Source: Xanthobacteraceae bacterium (lineage in GTDB: Bacteria; Pseudomonadota; Alphaproteobacteria; Rhizobiales; Xanthobacteraceae). Taken from it: a stretch of 8,281 bases of DNA. This document shows, piece after piece, positions 1-6,645 of this stretch. The stretch spans positions 1-8,281 of the forward strand of contig JASHVC010000239.1 of the NCBI GenBank assembly GCA_030039655.1, in the 5' to 3' direction. Position numbers and translations under genes: made by a program. The first letter of the stretch is position 1, and each line of letters opens with the position of its first letter. The notes beneath the pieces are model-generated. The model had not been told where the DNA came from, made no database searches, and was given only the letters and a program-made list of their open reading frames with translations.

Positions 1-17
1 CGTCACGGCACTTTGCG

Positions 18-46
18 TTGCATCGGCCCCGGCACTCCCCTATATC
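18..46 (+). promoter_or_regulatory. Candidate promoter of the hflKC operon, possibly RpoH-type
   Basis: TTGCAT (18-23) and TATATC (41-46) are separated by 17 bases, an acceptable sigma-70 layout about 60 bases ahead of the hflK start. The same bases read as GTTG (17-20), 18 bases, then CCTATAT (39-45). That is one mismatch from the CTTG...CYTATNT pattern I recall for alphaproteobacterial heat-shock sigma factor RpoH. Heat-shock control would suit hflKC. The element is short and judged by eye, so it is a candidate only; the stretch from 47 to 95 is very GC-rich and shows no other site. Confidence 0.3.
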
Positions 47-107
47 CCGGCGAACCGGGGGCGGCGCGGGCGGCGCAGCCGGCCCGCCGGCGTTCAGGAG
101 AGAATTG

Positions 108-1232
108 ATGCCGTGGAGCAATCAGTCCGGTGGCCCGTGGGGTTCGGGGCCGCGGGGACCTTGGGGCTCGGGTCCGCAACAGCAGGGCCCTCGACCTCCT
201 GATCTTGAAGAATTTCTGCGCCGCAGCCAGGACAGGTTGCGCGGCTTTCTTCCGGGAAATTTCGGCGGCCGCGGCATTGTGCTGATCGCGCTCGCTGCCA
301 TTGCGCTGTGGGGCTTTTCCGGCTTCTTCCGCGTCGAGCCTGAAGAGGTCGGTGTGGTGCTGCGCTTCGGCAAATACGTGCGCGAGGTCCAGCCGGGCCT
401 TAACTACCATCTGCCCTGGCCGATCGAGGGCGCGCTCACGCCGACGGTGTTGCGCATCAATAAGACCGACGTCGGCATCCTCATCAGCGACGATACTGGC
501 CGCGGTGGCAAACGTGAGGTGCTGGAAGAGAGCCTGATGCTGACCGGCGACGAGAATATCGTCGACGTGGATTTCTCGGTGTCGTGGGTGGTCAACGCGA
601 ACAGAGTTGGCGATTATCTGTTCAACATCCAAAATCCCGAAGGGACCGTGAAGGCAGTGGCCGAGAGCGCCATGCGCGAGGTCATCGGACACGACAACGC
701 CCAACCGCTTTTGACCGGCCTGCTCGAAACGCTGCCAGCAGAAGTTCAGGACCTGATGCAGAAGACGCTTGACTCCTACGGCTCCGGAATTCTGGTGCAG
801 AGCGTCAACCTGCAGAAAGTCGACGTGCCGTCCGAGGTCATCGACTCCTTCCGCGACGTGCAGGCGGCGCGGTCCGATCTCGAGCGCCTCGCCAACGAGG
901 CGCAGACTTACGCCAACCGCGTCGTACCCGAGGCCAAAGGCCGCGCCGCAAAAATCATCCAGGACGCGAACGCTTACAAGTCGCAGACCGTGGCCGATGC
1001 CAAAGGTCAGACCTCGCGCTATTTGCAGATTTACGAGCAATACAAGAAGGCGCCCGATGTCACCCGCCAGCGCATGTATCTGGAAACCATGGAGCGGATC
1101 CTTGCCGGCACCGACAAGACGATCATCGATACGGGCACGCAAGGTCCGGGCGTCGTGCCCTATCTTCCGCTGAACGAGGTCGGCAAGTCGCCGCCGGCTA
1201 CGGTCGGCCCGTCGACGGGGGTGAAGCCATGA
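108..1232 (+). CDS. hflK: HflK, SPFH/band-7 subunit of the FtsH-modulating HflKC complex
   Basis: This is a 374-residue inner-membrane protein that, with HflC, forms a large periplasm-facing cage around the AAA+ protease FtsH and modulates its degradation of membrane proteins. The N-terminal ~30 residues are rich in Gly, Pro and Trp (PWSNQSGGPWGSGPRGPWG), the usual HflK cytoplasmic tail. One transmembrane helix follows at about residues 56-73. The SPFH domain begins with FFRVEPEEVGVVLRFGKY and continues through the family signatures PGLNYHLPWPIE and MLTGDENIVDVDFSV. The helical part (about 245-335, with RDVQAARSDLERLANEA and PEAKGRAAKIIQDA) is typical of the family. The start at ATG 108 is chosen because AGGAGA (96-101) lies 6 bases upstream and the protein then begins like other HflKs; an in-frame TTG at 18 would add 30 low-complexity residues. 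The stop codon overlaps the hflC start (ATGA), implying translational coupling. The product is a structural/regulatory protein, not itself a protease. Confidence 0.96.
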   Translation: MPWSNQSGGPWGSGPRGPWGSGPQQQGPRPPDLEEFLRRSQDRLRGFLPGNFGGRGIVLIALAAIALWGFSGFFRVEPEEVGVVLRFGKYVREVQPGLNYHLPWPIEGALTPTVLRINKTDVGILISDDTGRGGKREVLEESLMLTGDENIVDVDFSVSWVVNANRVGDYLFNIQNPEGTVKAVAESAMREVIGHDNAQPLLTGLLETLPAEVQDLMQKTLDSYGSGILVQSVNLQKVDVPSEVIDSFRDVQAARSDLERLANEAQTYANRVVPEAKGRAAKIIQDANAYKSQTVADAKGQTSRYLQIYEQYKKAPDVTRQRMYLETMERILAGTDKTIIDTGTQGPGVVPYLPLNEVGKSPPATVGPSTGVKP

Positions 1233-2236
1233 GGCATCTCACCGGAGGCGCTATTGCCGTCATTCTGCTGCTGGCGCTCGTAGTCGGCTACAGCACGCTC
1301 TTCACCGTGGACCAGACCAGCCAGGGGATCGTAGTGCGGCTTGGACAGCCGGTGCGGGTGATCACCGATCCCGGGCTCAATGTGAAGATGCCTTTTATTG
1401 ACAGCGTCATCTATATCGACAAGCGCATGCTCGCGGTGGAATCGCAGGCGCAAGAGGTGAACGTACAGAGCCAGGACAAATCGAGCGCCGCGGAAGTGGG
1501 TGAACGCATGGTCGTCGACGCGTTCGCGCGTTACCGCATCATCGATGCGCTTAAGTATTATCAGTCTGGCGGTCCGACCGTCGCCATCCAGCAGCTTCGC
1601 ATCTTCCTCAACTCGGCGCTGCGGCAAGTGTTGGGTGATGCCACACTGCCAGATGTGGTAAAGAACAAGCGCGAGGAGCTGATGGCGCAGATCCGCGATC
1701 AGCTCGATCAGAAAGCCAAGCAGTTCGGCATCCAAGTCGTCGACGCGCGCATCCGCCGCGCCGACCTGCCGTTGAAAAACAGCGAGGCCGTCTATGCCCG
1801 CATGCAGACTGAGCGTCAGCGCGAAGCCGCCGAGTTCCGCGCCCAAGGCAGTCAGAAGAGTCAAGAGATCAAGGCGAAAGCCGATCGCGACGTGACTGTC
1901 ATTATCGCCGACGCCAACCAGCAATCAGAGACCATCCGCGGCGAAGGCGACGGCGAGCGCAACAGCATCTTCGCTAGCGCTTACGGGCAGGATCCCGGCT
2001 TCTTCACGTTCTATCGCACCATGCAGGCTTACGAGCGGAGCATCCAGAAGGGCGATACGAACCTGGTGCTGCGGCCTGATTCGGACTTCTTCCGCTACTT
2101 CGGCGATCCTAACGGCAAAGCGCCGATGCAGGCGGGCGCAACGCCGCCATCCTCGGCCCATCCGGACGCGCACGCCGCCGCTCCGGCCCCTGGCAGGACC
2201 GATGCGCACGCCGCCGCCACGACGCCCGCCAGGTAG
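1229..2236 (+). CDS. hflC: HflC, SPFH/band-7 partner of HflK
   Basis: This 335-residue protein is the second subunit of the HflKC complex that surrounds FtsH. A signal-anchor helix spans about residues 7-25. The SPFH domain follows, with the family features FTVDQTSQGIVVRLGQPVRV, PGLNVKMPFIDSVIYIDKR and MVVDAFARYRI. Next come the long helical region with MQTERQREAAEFRAQGSQ, the segment DRDVTVIIADA, and a C-terminal FYRTMQAYERSI / LRPDSDFFRYF block. The start is the ATG of the ATGA overlap with hflK, preceded by GGGGGTGA (1217-1224). Beyond the conserved FFRYFGDP end there is a 40-residue Ala/Pro/His-rich tail containing DAHAAA twice, encoded by a near-perfect 17-base direct repeat. The stretch before MVVDAF (QSQDKSSAAEVGER) looks less conserved than in the HflCs I remember, but the frame is intact. 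Confidence 0.96.
   Translation: MRHLTGGAIAVILLLALVVGYSTLFTVDQTSQGIVVRLGQPVRVITDPGLNVKMPFIDSVIYIDKRMLAVESQAQEVNVQSQDKSSAAEVGERMVVDAFARYRIIDALKYYQSGGPTVAIQQLRIFLNSALRQVLGDATLPDVVKNKREELMAQIRDQLDQKAKQFGIQVVDARIRRADLPLKNSEAVYARMQTERQREAAEFRAQGSQKSQEIKAKADRDVTVIIADANQQSETIRGEGDGERNSIFASAYGQDPGFFTFYRTMQAYERSIQKGDTNLVLRPDSDFFRYFGDPNGKAPMQAGATPPSSAHPDAHAAAPAPGRTDAHAAATTPAR
2165..2217 (+). repeat. 17-base direct repeat inside the hflC 3' end
   Basis: The 17-mers at 2165-2181 (GACGCGCACGCCGCCGC) and 2201-2217 (GATGCGCACGCCGCCGC) differ at one base. They start 36 bases apart, a multiple of three, so both encode D-A-H-A-A-A in the HflC tail. This looks like local duplication in a low-complexity coding tail rather than a regulatory or mobile repeat. 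Confidence 0.75.
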
Positions 2237-2284
2237 CTTTGGGAGCTTCGGAAACGGCACCGCAAACAGCGTTCTCTCGCGCCG

Positions 2285-2470
2285 ATGTCCGATTTTCTCG
2301 CTGCACTCGGCCTATTTTTTGCCATCGAGGGGATTTGCCTTGCGGCATTTCCGCTGAGCGCCAAGCGCGCAATGGCGACCATTCTCGCTATGCCTGATGC
2401 CCCGCTACGCGTCGCCGGCGTCGTCTCGGCGGTTGTGGGCGTGGTCATCATCTGGCTGGTGCGTGGATGA
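2285..2470 (+). CDS. DUF2065 family small inner-membrane protein (YjeT-like)
   Basis: This 61-residue protein has two predicted membrane helices, about residues 3-23 (DFLAALGLFFAIEGICLAAF) and 43-59 (AGVVSAVVGVVIIWLV). They are joined by a short basic loop (LSAKRAMATILAM PDAPLR). Length, topology and position directly after hflC match the DUF2065 family, whose E. coli member YjeT also lies right after hflC. The family has no established function; conserved linkage suggests a role near HflKC/FtsH, which is inference. It begins 48 bases after the hflC stop and in the same frame. I see no Shine-Dalgarno motif within 15 bases of the ATG, so translation may depend on ribosomes finishing hflC. Confidence 0.82.
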   Translation: MSDFLAALGLFFAIEGICLAAFPLSAKRAMATILAMPDAPLRVAGVVSAVVGVVIIWLVRG

Positions 2471-2625
2471 TTTGGCGAGCCGATCAAGTTAAAGGAGTCT
2501 AAATCGGGGTCGCTTTTCCGCCCTAATCGGGTCCCTTATGGATGACTTGCCGGTAATTCCCTTGCGTCCCGCGCAGGACGGGAGCACTTAATCGTCATGA
2601 GCCGCTTTCAGGAGCGCTGAGAACC
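2471..2625. other. Intergenic gap ahead of degP, no clear site
   Basis: This 155-base stretch separates DUF2065 from degP and is long enough to hold a separate degP promoter. I find a short imperfect direct repeat (AAATCGGGGTC at 2501-2511 and TAATCGGGTCC at 2524-2534) but no convincing -35/-10 pair of sigma-70, RpoH or ECF type. Two tiny ATG frames (17 codons at 2538-2591 and 7 codons at 2597-2620) lack ribosome binding sites and are not called. Confidence 0.4.
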
Positions 2626-4128
2626 ATGCTGGCCCAATTCCGCTTCCGCCACCTTTCCCGCTTCGTGCGGTACGACGCGGCGCTCGCCGCGTTGGCGGCG
2701 GCGATCATCATTCTGCCAGCGCGCCCCGCCGCCGCCCGCGGACCCGAGAACATCGCCGACGTAGCGGAGCAGGTCATCAACGCCGTGGTCAACGTGTCGA
2801 CCTCCCAGAAGGTGGACGGGCACATTGGCAATCTGCCCGACCTGCCGCCGGGTTCGCCGATGGAAAAATTTTTCGACGATTTCTTCAAGCACCATCATGG
2901 CCAGAACAACGACGACAGCGATAATAACGAGCCTCATCGCGTCAATTCGTTGGGCTCGGGTTTCATCATCGATCCGAGCGGCATCGTGGTGACCAACAAT
3001 CACGTCATTGCCGACGCTGACGAGATCAACGTGATCCTCAACGACGGGACCAAGCTCAAGGCTGATCTGATTGGCAAGGACACCAAGGCCGATCTGGCGG
3101 TGTTGCGCGTGCATACCGAGAAGCCACTCAGGTCGGTGAAGTTCGGCGATTCCGACAAGCTGCGGCTGGGTGAGTGGGTGATTGCCATCGGCAATCCGTT
3201 CAGCCTTGGCGGTTCGGTGACGGCCGGGATCGTTTCGGCGCGCAACCGCGACATCAATTCGGGACCGTACGACAATTACATCCAGACCGACGCGGCCATT
3301 AACCGCGGCAATTCCGGCGGCCCGCTCTTTAACCTCAATGGCGAGGTCATCGGCATCAACACCGCGATCATTTCGCCCTCCGGCGGCTCCATCGGCATCG
3401 GCTTTGCGATTCCGTCTGACAGCGCCATGCCGGTCATCGATCAGCTGCAGAAATACGGCGAAGCGAGGCGCGGCTGGCTCGGTGTGCGCATTCAGCAGGT
3501 GACCGACAACCTCGCCGAAAGTCTAGATCTCGGCACGGCGCGCGGCGCGCTTGTTGCCGGCCTTGACGACAAGGGACCAGCCAAGCCCGCCGGGATGCAG
3601 CCGGGCGACGTCGTCGTGAAGTTCGACGGCCACGAGGTGAAGGAAATGCGCGACCTTCCGCGCATCGTCGCTGACACGCCGGTCGGCAAAGAGGTCGACG
3701 TCGTCGTCATCCGCAAGGGCAAGGAACAGACACTCAAGGTCACCATCGGCCGCCTGAAGGAAGAGAAAAAGGTGGCGGAGGTCGAAACTAAGAAAGACGC
3801 GGTGCCGCCACAGAAATCGGTCGTGCAGAAGACGCTGGGGCTCGAATTGTCGAGCCTGACTGATGACGTTCGCAAGAAATTTAGGATCCGCGATGACGTC
3901 AAAGGCGTCGTCGTCACCGGAGTCGATCCCGGTGCCGCCAGCGATGCGCCCGACAAGCATCTGGCGGCGGGCGACGTCATCGTCGAGGTGCAATACCAAG
4001 GCGTCGGCACGCCGGCCGATCTGCAAAAGCGCATCGACGATCTCAAGAGCCAGGGCAAGAAGGTCGCGGTGTTGCTGGTGGCCAACGCCGACGGCGAGAC
4101 GCGCTTCGTCGCGTTGCCGCTGCAATAG
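2626..4128 (+). CDS. degP: DegP/HtrA-family (Do) periplasmic serine endoprotease
   Basis: This is a 500-residue periplasmic protease/chaperone that degrades misfolded envelope proteins. A basic n-region (FRFRHLSRFVR), a hydrophobic core (about 19-30) and a PAAA|R junction near residue 37 form a Sec signal peptide. The trypsin-like domain carries the full triad: His126 in TNNHVI, Asp156 in KADLAVL and Ser230 in GNSGGPL. Two PDZ domains follow, at about 283-375 (RRGWLGVRIQ ... PGDVVVKFDG) and 401-498 (LGLELSSLTDDVR ... AAGDVIVEV). The LA-loop region (about 60-106) holds an acidic, Asn- and His-rich stretch (KHHHGQNNDDSDNNEPHR). Two PDZ domains and length match the Do/DegP/MucD group rather than one-PDZ DegS. 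ATG 2626 is preceded by AGGAG (2610-2614). Given its position after hflKC-DUF2065 it probably belongs to the same quality-control locus, perhaps with its own promoter in the preceding gap. DegP versus DegQ/MucD naming is uncertain; the family is not. Confidence 0.95.
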   Translation: MLAQFRFRHLSRFVRYDAALAALAAAIIILPARPAAARGPENIADVAEQVINAVVNVSTSQKVDGHIGNLPDLPPGSPMEKFFDDFFKHHHGQNNDDSDNNEPHRVNSLGSGFIIDPSGIVVTNNHVIADADEINVILNDGTKLKADLIGKDTKADLAVLRVHTEKPLRSVKFGDSDKLRLGEWVIAIGNPFSLGGSVTAGIVSARNRDINSGPYDNYIQTDAAINRGNSGGPLFNLNGEVIGINTAIISPSGGSIGIGFAIPSDSAMPVIDQLQKYGEARRGWLGVRIQQVTDNLAESLDLGTARGALVAGLDDKGPAKPAGMQPGDVVVKFDGHEVKEMRDLPRIVADTPVGKEVDVVVIRKGKEQTLKVTIGRLKEEKKVAEVETKKDAVPPQKSVVQKTLGLELSSLTDDVRKKFRIRDDVKGVVVTGVDPGAASDAPDKHLAAGDVIVEVQYQGVGTPADLQKRIDDLKSQGKKVAVLLVANADGETRFVALPLQ

Positions 4129-4139
4129 CGGCGGGGCCC

Positions 4140-4154
4140 GTCGGTAGAGCCGAC
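4140..4154 (+). terminator. Small hairpin after degP, weak terminator candidate
   Basis: GTCGG (4140-4144) and CCGAC (4150-4154) form a 5-bp stem with a TAGAG loop, 11 bases after the degP stop. No T-run follows, so it is a poor intrinsic terminator alone. The larger hairpins at 4184-4199 and 4235-4254 may do more of the work. Confidence 0.25.
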
Positions 4155-4175
4155 TCTGCTCAGGTTGGACTAGCG

Positions 4176-4260
4176 CCGCTCGCCCCCGCGAAAGCGGGGA
4201 CCCATCGTTTTGCAATACGGGCAAGCCATTCTGGATTCCCGCGTTTGCGGGAATGAGCGG
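4176..4260. repeat. Composite palindromic dispersed-repeat element (REP-like) between convergent genes
   Basis: The element is 85 bases long and built as an inverted repeat. Arm 4176-4204 matches the reverse complement of arm 4232-4260 at 22 of 29 positions, including the CCGCTC...GAGCGG ends. Each arm is itself a hairpin: CCCCGC-GAAA-GCGGGG (4184-4199, 6-bp stem) and ATTCCCGC-GTTT-GCGGGAAT (4235-4254, 8-bp stem). The centre (4205-4231) is unrelated and less GC-rich. Read on the minus strand it encodes the phrase IPANAGIQ, a well-known sign of a short intergenic repeat found many times in proteobacterial genomes, especially Bradyrhizobium-like ones. It lies 47 bases past degP and 8 bases before the end of the converging DUF1015 gene, so it could serve as a two-way transcript end. 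It encodes no transposase; such elements are moved, if at all, by an enzyme elsewhere. It is not CRISPR: there is no regular repeat-spacer series. Confidence 0.85.
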
Positions 4261-4268
4261 AGTAGAGT

Positions 4269-5501
4269 TCAATCCAAAACGTGGCTGACCATGCCGTCGG
4301 CGAGCTTCGGCTCGAACCAAGTCGATTTCGGCGGCATGATTTCTCCGGCGTCGGCGACCGCCATGAGATCGCTCATCTGCGTCGGGTAGAGCGCGAATGC
4401 CGCCGCCATGGCGCCCGACGACACCAGCCGTTCCAGTTCCTGTAAGCCTCTGCCGCCGCCCACAAAGTCGATGCGCTTGTCGGTGCGCTGATCGGTAATG
4501 CCGAAAATCGGCTCGATGATGTTGCGCGAAAGGAGCGTGATGGGCAGCCGTTCGATCGGGTCCGCTGACCGTGCCGCGTCTGCTGCTCGGTCGCCACGCA
4601 GGGTGAGCCGGTACCAACGACCGGCGAGCACGAGGCCGAGTTCGCCCGCGGCGCTCGGCCGCACTGGTTGATCGCTCGGCGCGACCGCGCAGCACTCGCC
4701 GAGCTTGGCGAGCAATTGCTCGGGGCTGAGCCCGTTCAGATTCCGCAGGACGCGGTTGTAATCGAGGATGGTCATTTCCTGCTGCGGAAACAATACGGCA
4801 AGGAAATAAGAATGCGAGCCTTCGCCGCCGCGTGCTTTGGCGACCCGCGCCGCCGCGGCTGAGCGGTGATGGCCATCCGCAATGTAGAGCGCCGGCAGGG
4901 CATCGACGGCGCGCGTGAGGGCGGCGATCTTGATGTCGTCGCTAATGACCCAAAGCTCGTGGCGTACGCCATCATCGGCGGTCATGTCGACTGCGGGTGC
5001 GCCGGAGTCCGCTTCCGCCAGCATGGCATCGATCTGCGGCGCAGCCGGGTAGGCGATCATGACCGGCCCCGTCTGGGCATTGACTGCCTCGATCTGGCGG
5101 ACGCGATCGTCCTCCTTGGCGGGGGTTGTCAGTTCGTGCTTGCGGATGCGGTTACTGGCGTAGTCCGCAACCGAAGCCACGGCCGCAAGACCAGTTTGGC
5201 TGTGCCCTCGCCAGGTGAGCCGATACACATAAAAAGAAGGCTTGCGGTCGCGAACGAGAACGTTGGCGGTGATCATGCGCCGCAAATTTGCGGCGGCCTT
5301 GGCGTAGACCGTGGGATCGTAAGGATCGGTCGCAGGATCGAAATCGATCTCTGCCTTGGAAACGTGGAGAAAGCTCCACGGTTTGCCCTTGGCGCGCTCG
5401 CGCGCCTCTGCGCTGGAGAGCACGTCGTAGGGCGGTGCTAAAACCTCCGCGGCGCGTCCCGGCGCTGGTCGCAAGGCGCGAAAAGGCTTTATCAGGGTCA
5501 C
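4269..5501 (-). CDS. DUF1015 family protein, possible free-serine-kinase relative
   Basis: From a GTG start this is a 410-residue cytosolic protein without signal peptide or membrane helix. It matches the DUF1015 family from end to end: N-terminal [20 protein letters not shown] with APPYDVLS (about 22-29), [14 protein letters not shown] (about 120-133), [16 protein letters not shown] (about 206-221), and the C-terminal [11 protein letters not shown] (389-399). The DGHHR block resembles the DGxHR motif of the ParB/SerK-like fold, and I recall members of that wider group acting as free L-serine kinases, so a small-molecule kinase role is an inference. The start is uncertain. GTG 5501 gives the family-like beginning [10 protein letters not shown], while ATG 5531 adds 10 residues and TTG 5555 adds 18; none has a good ribosome binding site. 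The gene diverges from miaA and converges on degP, with only a repeat element between the two stop codons. Family assignment is confident; function is not. Confidence 0.88.
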   Translation of the reverse strand: MTLIKPFRALRPAPGRAAEVLAPPYDVLSSAEARERAKGKPWSFLHVSKAEIDFDPATDPYDPTVYAKAAANLRRMITANVLVRDRKPSFYVYRLTWRGHSQTGLAAVASVADYASNRIRKHELTTPAKEDDRVRQIEAVNAQTGPVMIAYPAAPQIDAMLAEADSGAPAVDMTADDGVRHELWVISDDIKIAALTRAVDALPALYIADGHHRSAAAARVAKARGGEGSHSYFLAVLFPQQEMTILDYNRVLRNLNGLSPEQLLAKLGECCAVAPSDQPVRPSAAGELGLVLAGRWYRLTLRGDRAADAARSADPIERLPITLLSRNIIEPIFGITDQRTDKRIDFVGGGRGLQELERLVSSGAMAAAFALYPTQMSDLMAVADAGEIMPPKSTWFEPKLADGMVSHVLD

Positions 5502-5616
5502 TTGTTCGGACTCATTCGTCCTCGCTGACATGAGCGAAGAACATTGTGAAGACAACGGCGCGACTTCCGCCGCGTGGGTTGTTCTAATTCGCGTTAAAAC
5601 GGACTACGTCAACCCC
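5502..5616. promoter_or_regulatory. Divergent intergenic region of DUF1015 and miaA
   Basis: If both genes use their GTG starts, these 115 bases must carry both promoters. TCTAAT (5583-5588) differs from the -10 consensus at one base and would place a miaA transcript start about 20 bases before GTG 5617, but no matching -35 lies 16-18 bases upstream. On the minus strand I see no clear promoter. The four bases CATG at 5529-5532 give an ATG on each strand, open in both directions, which makes alternative starts for both genes overlap. Confidence 0.35.
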
Positions 5617-6543
5617 GTGAGCAAACCCGAGACCATCCTCATTGCCGGGCCGACGGCGAGCGGTAAGTCGGCGTTGGCGTTGGCGCTGGCGGAGAAGCTC
5701 GGCGCCGAGATCATCAATGCCGATTCCATGCAGGTCTACCGGGACCTGCGCATCATCACGGCGCGGCCGAGCGTGGAGGAGGAGCAGCGCGTGCCGCACC
5801 GGCTCTATGGCCACGTCGATGCGGCCGAGAATTTTTCCGTCGGCCGCTGGAGCGACGAGGCCGCGGCGGTGCTGGCGACGGCCCGGCGCGCGGGACGTGC
5901 GACTGTGGTGGTCGGCGGCACCGGCCTCTACTTCAACGCGCTCACGCGCGGGATCGCCGCCGTGCCGCCGATCCCGGCTGACATCCGCGAGGATGTGCGC
6001 GCGCGGCTTATGAGCGACGGCGTCGCGGCCCTGCACGCCGAACTCAAAGAGCGCGATCCGGCTGCGGCGGCGCGGCTGATGTCGGGCGACCGCGCCCGCG
6101 TCACCCGAGCGCTCGAAGTCGTGCTGGCAACCGGCCGCTCGCTGCTCGACTGGCACGAGGACAACAAGCCGCCGGGGCTCGATGCCGTGGGTGCCGCCAA
6201 AGTCTTCCTCATGCCCGACCGTGATGAATTGTTGGACCGCATTGATGCGCGGTTCGATGCAATGATGGCGACCGGTGCGCTCGAAGAGGTGAGAGCGCTG
6301 GCCGCGCGCAATCTCAATCCGAACCTTCCGGCCATGAAGGCCCATGGCGTGCCGTGGCTCATTCGCCATCTGCGCGGCGAGATCGCGCTCGAGCAGGCAG
6401 TGGCGGAGGCAAAACGCGAGACGCGCCAATACACCAAGCGCCAAGCCACCTGGTTTCGTAACCAGCTTCCGAACTTTGCCTGGGCGGAGCCGGAGCGGGC
6501 GTTCGCCGAGATCGAGGCGCAGTTGCAGGCCTTGTCGAAGTGA
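5617..6543 (+). CDS. miaA: tRNA dimethylallyltransferase MiaA
   Basis: This 308-residue cytosolic enzyme transfers a dimethylallyl group from DMAPP to N6 of adenosine 37 in tRNAs reading UNN codons. This is the first step to the i6A/ms2i6A modification. Visible motifs are the P-loop GPTASGKS (residues 11-18), [12 protein letters not shown] with catalytic Asp36 (33-44), [12 protein letters not shown] (98-109) and the C-terminal [13 protein letters not shown] (271-283). [13 protein letters not shown] (about 240-252) is the form I associate with alphaproteobacterial MiaA. GTG 5617 (protein beginning [18 protein letters not shown]) fits the family's normal N-terminus and length. An upstream in-frame ATG at 5530 would add 29 residues ([15 protein letters not shown]...) that do not resemble MiaA. 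The ribosome binding site ahead of the GTG is weak. No translation-coupled partner follows: 102 bases separate it from a solute-binding-protein gene of unrelated function. Confidence 0.95.
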   Translation: MSKPETILIAGPTASGKSALALALAEKLGAEIINADSMQVYRDLRIITARPSVEEEQRVPHRLYGHVDAAENFSVGRWSDEAAAVLATARRAGRATVVVGGTGLYFNALTRGIAAVPPIPADIREDVRARLMSDGVAALHAELKERDPAAAARLMSGDRARVTRALEVVLATGRSLLDWHEDNKPPGLDAVGAAKVFLMPDRDELLDRIDARFDAMMATGALEEVRALAARNLNPNLPAMKAHGVPWLIRHLRGEIALEQAVAEAKRETRQYTKRQATWFRNQLPNFAWAEPERAFAEIEAQLQALSK

Positions 6544-6635
6544 CGCAGTCGCCGCATCCGCCTTGCGGGGGAGCGGGCAAAAAGGCAAATATCCCGCCCG
6601 GTTCGCGGATTCGGACCAACAAAACATGGGTTCAC

Positions 6636-6642
6636 GGGAGGA
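6636..6642 (+). promoter_or_regulatory. Strong ribosome binding site of the Bug/TctC gene
   Basis: GGGAGGA lies 3 bases before ATG 6646 (GGAGG core at 6637-6641). It is the strongest Shine-Dalgarno match in the window and fixes the start of the solute-binding protein. The 102-base gap before it shows GCGGG (6571-6575 region) pairing with CCCGC near 6595-6599 across a 14-base loop, but no terminator-like T-run. Confidence 0.6.
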
Positions 6643-6645
6643 ATC

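Noticed and set aside
18..107. Possible 30-residue N-terminal extension of HflK from TTG 18
   Set aside because: The extension is low-complexity, and ATG 108 has a well-placed AGGAGA site and a family-like N-terminus.
3..1142. 379-codon open frame on the minus strand opposite hflK
   Set aside because: It is a high-GC shadow of hflK, has no family features or ribosome binding site, and the plus-strand gene is certain.
2538..2591. 17-codon ATG frame (MDDLPVIPLRPAQDGST) ahead of degP
   Set aside because: No ribosome binding site and no recognisable leader-peptide features.
4184..4254. Paired hairpins considered as a CRISPR fragment
   Set aside because: The units are inverted, not direct, with one unrelated centre, no series of spacers and no cas gene.
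3523..4695. 390-codon minus-strand open frame spanning the degP end, the repeat and part of DUF1015
   Set aside because: It overlaps two confident genes in other frames and its IPANAGIQ segment comes from the intergenic palindromic repeat.
5544..5549. TTGTGA as a -35 element for miaA
   Set aside because: No -10-like hexamer occurs 16-18 bases downstream; the good TCTAAT lies too far away.
5584..6627. 347-codon minus-strand open frame opposite miaA
   Set aside because: Shadow of miaA with Arg/His-rich composition and no recognisable domain.
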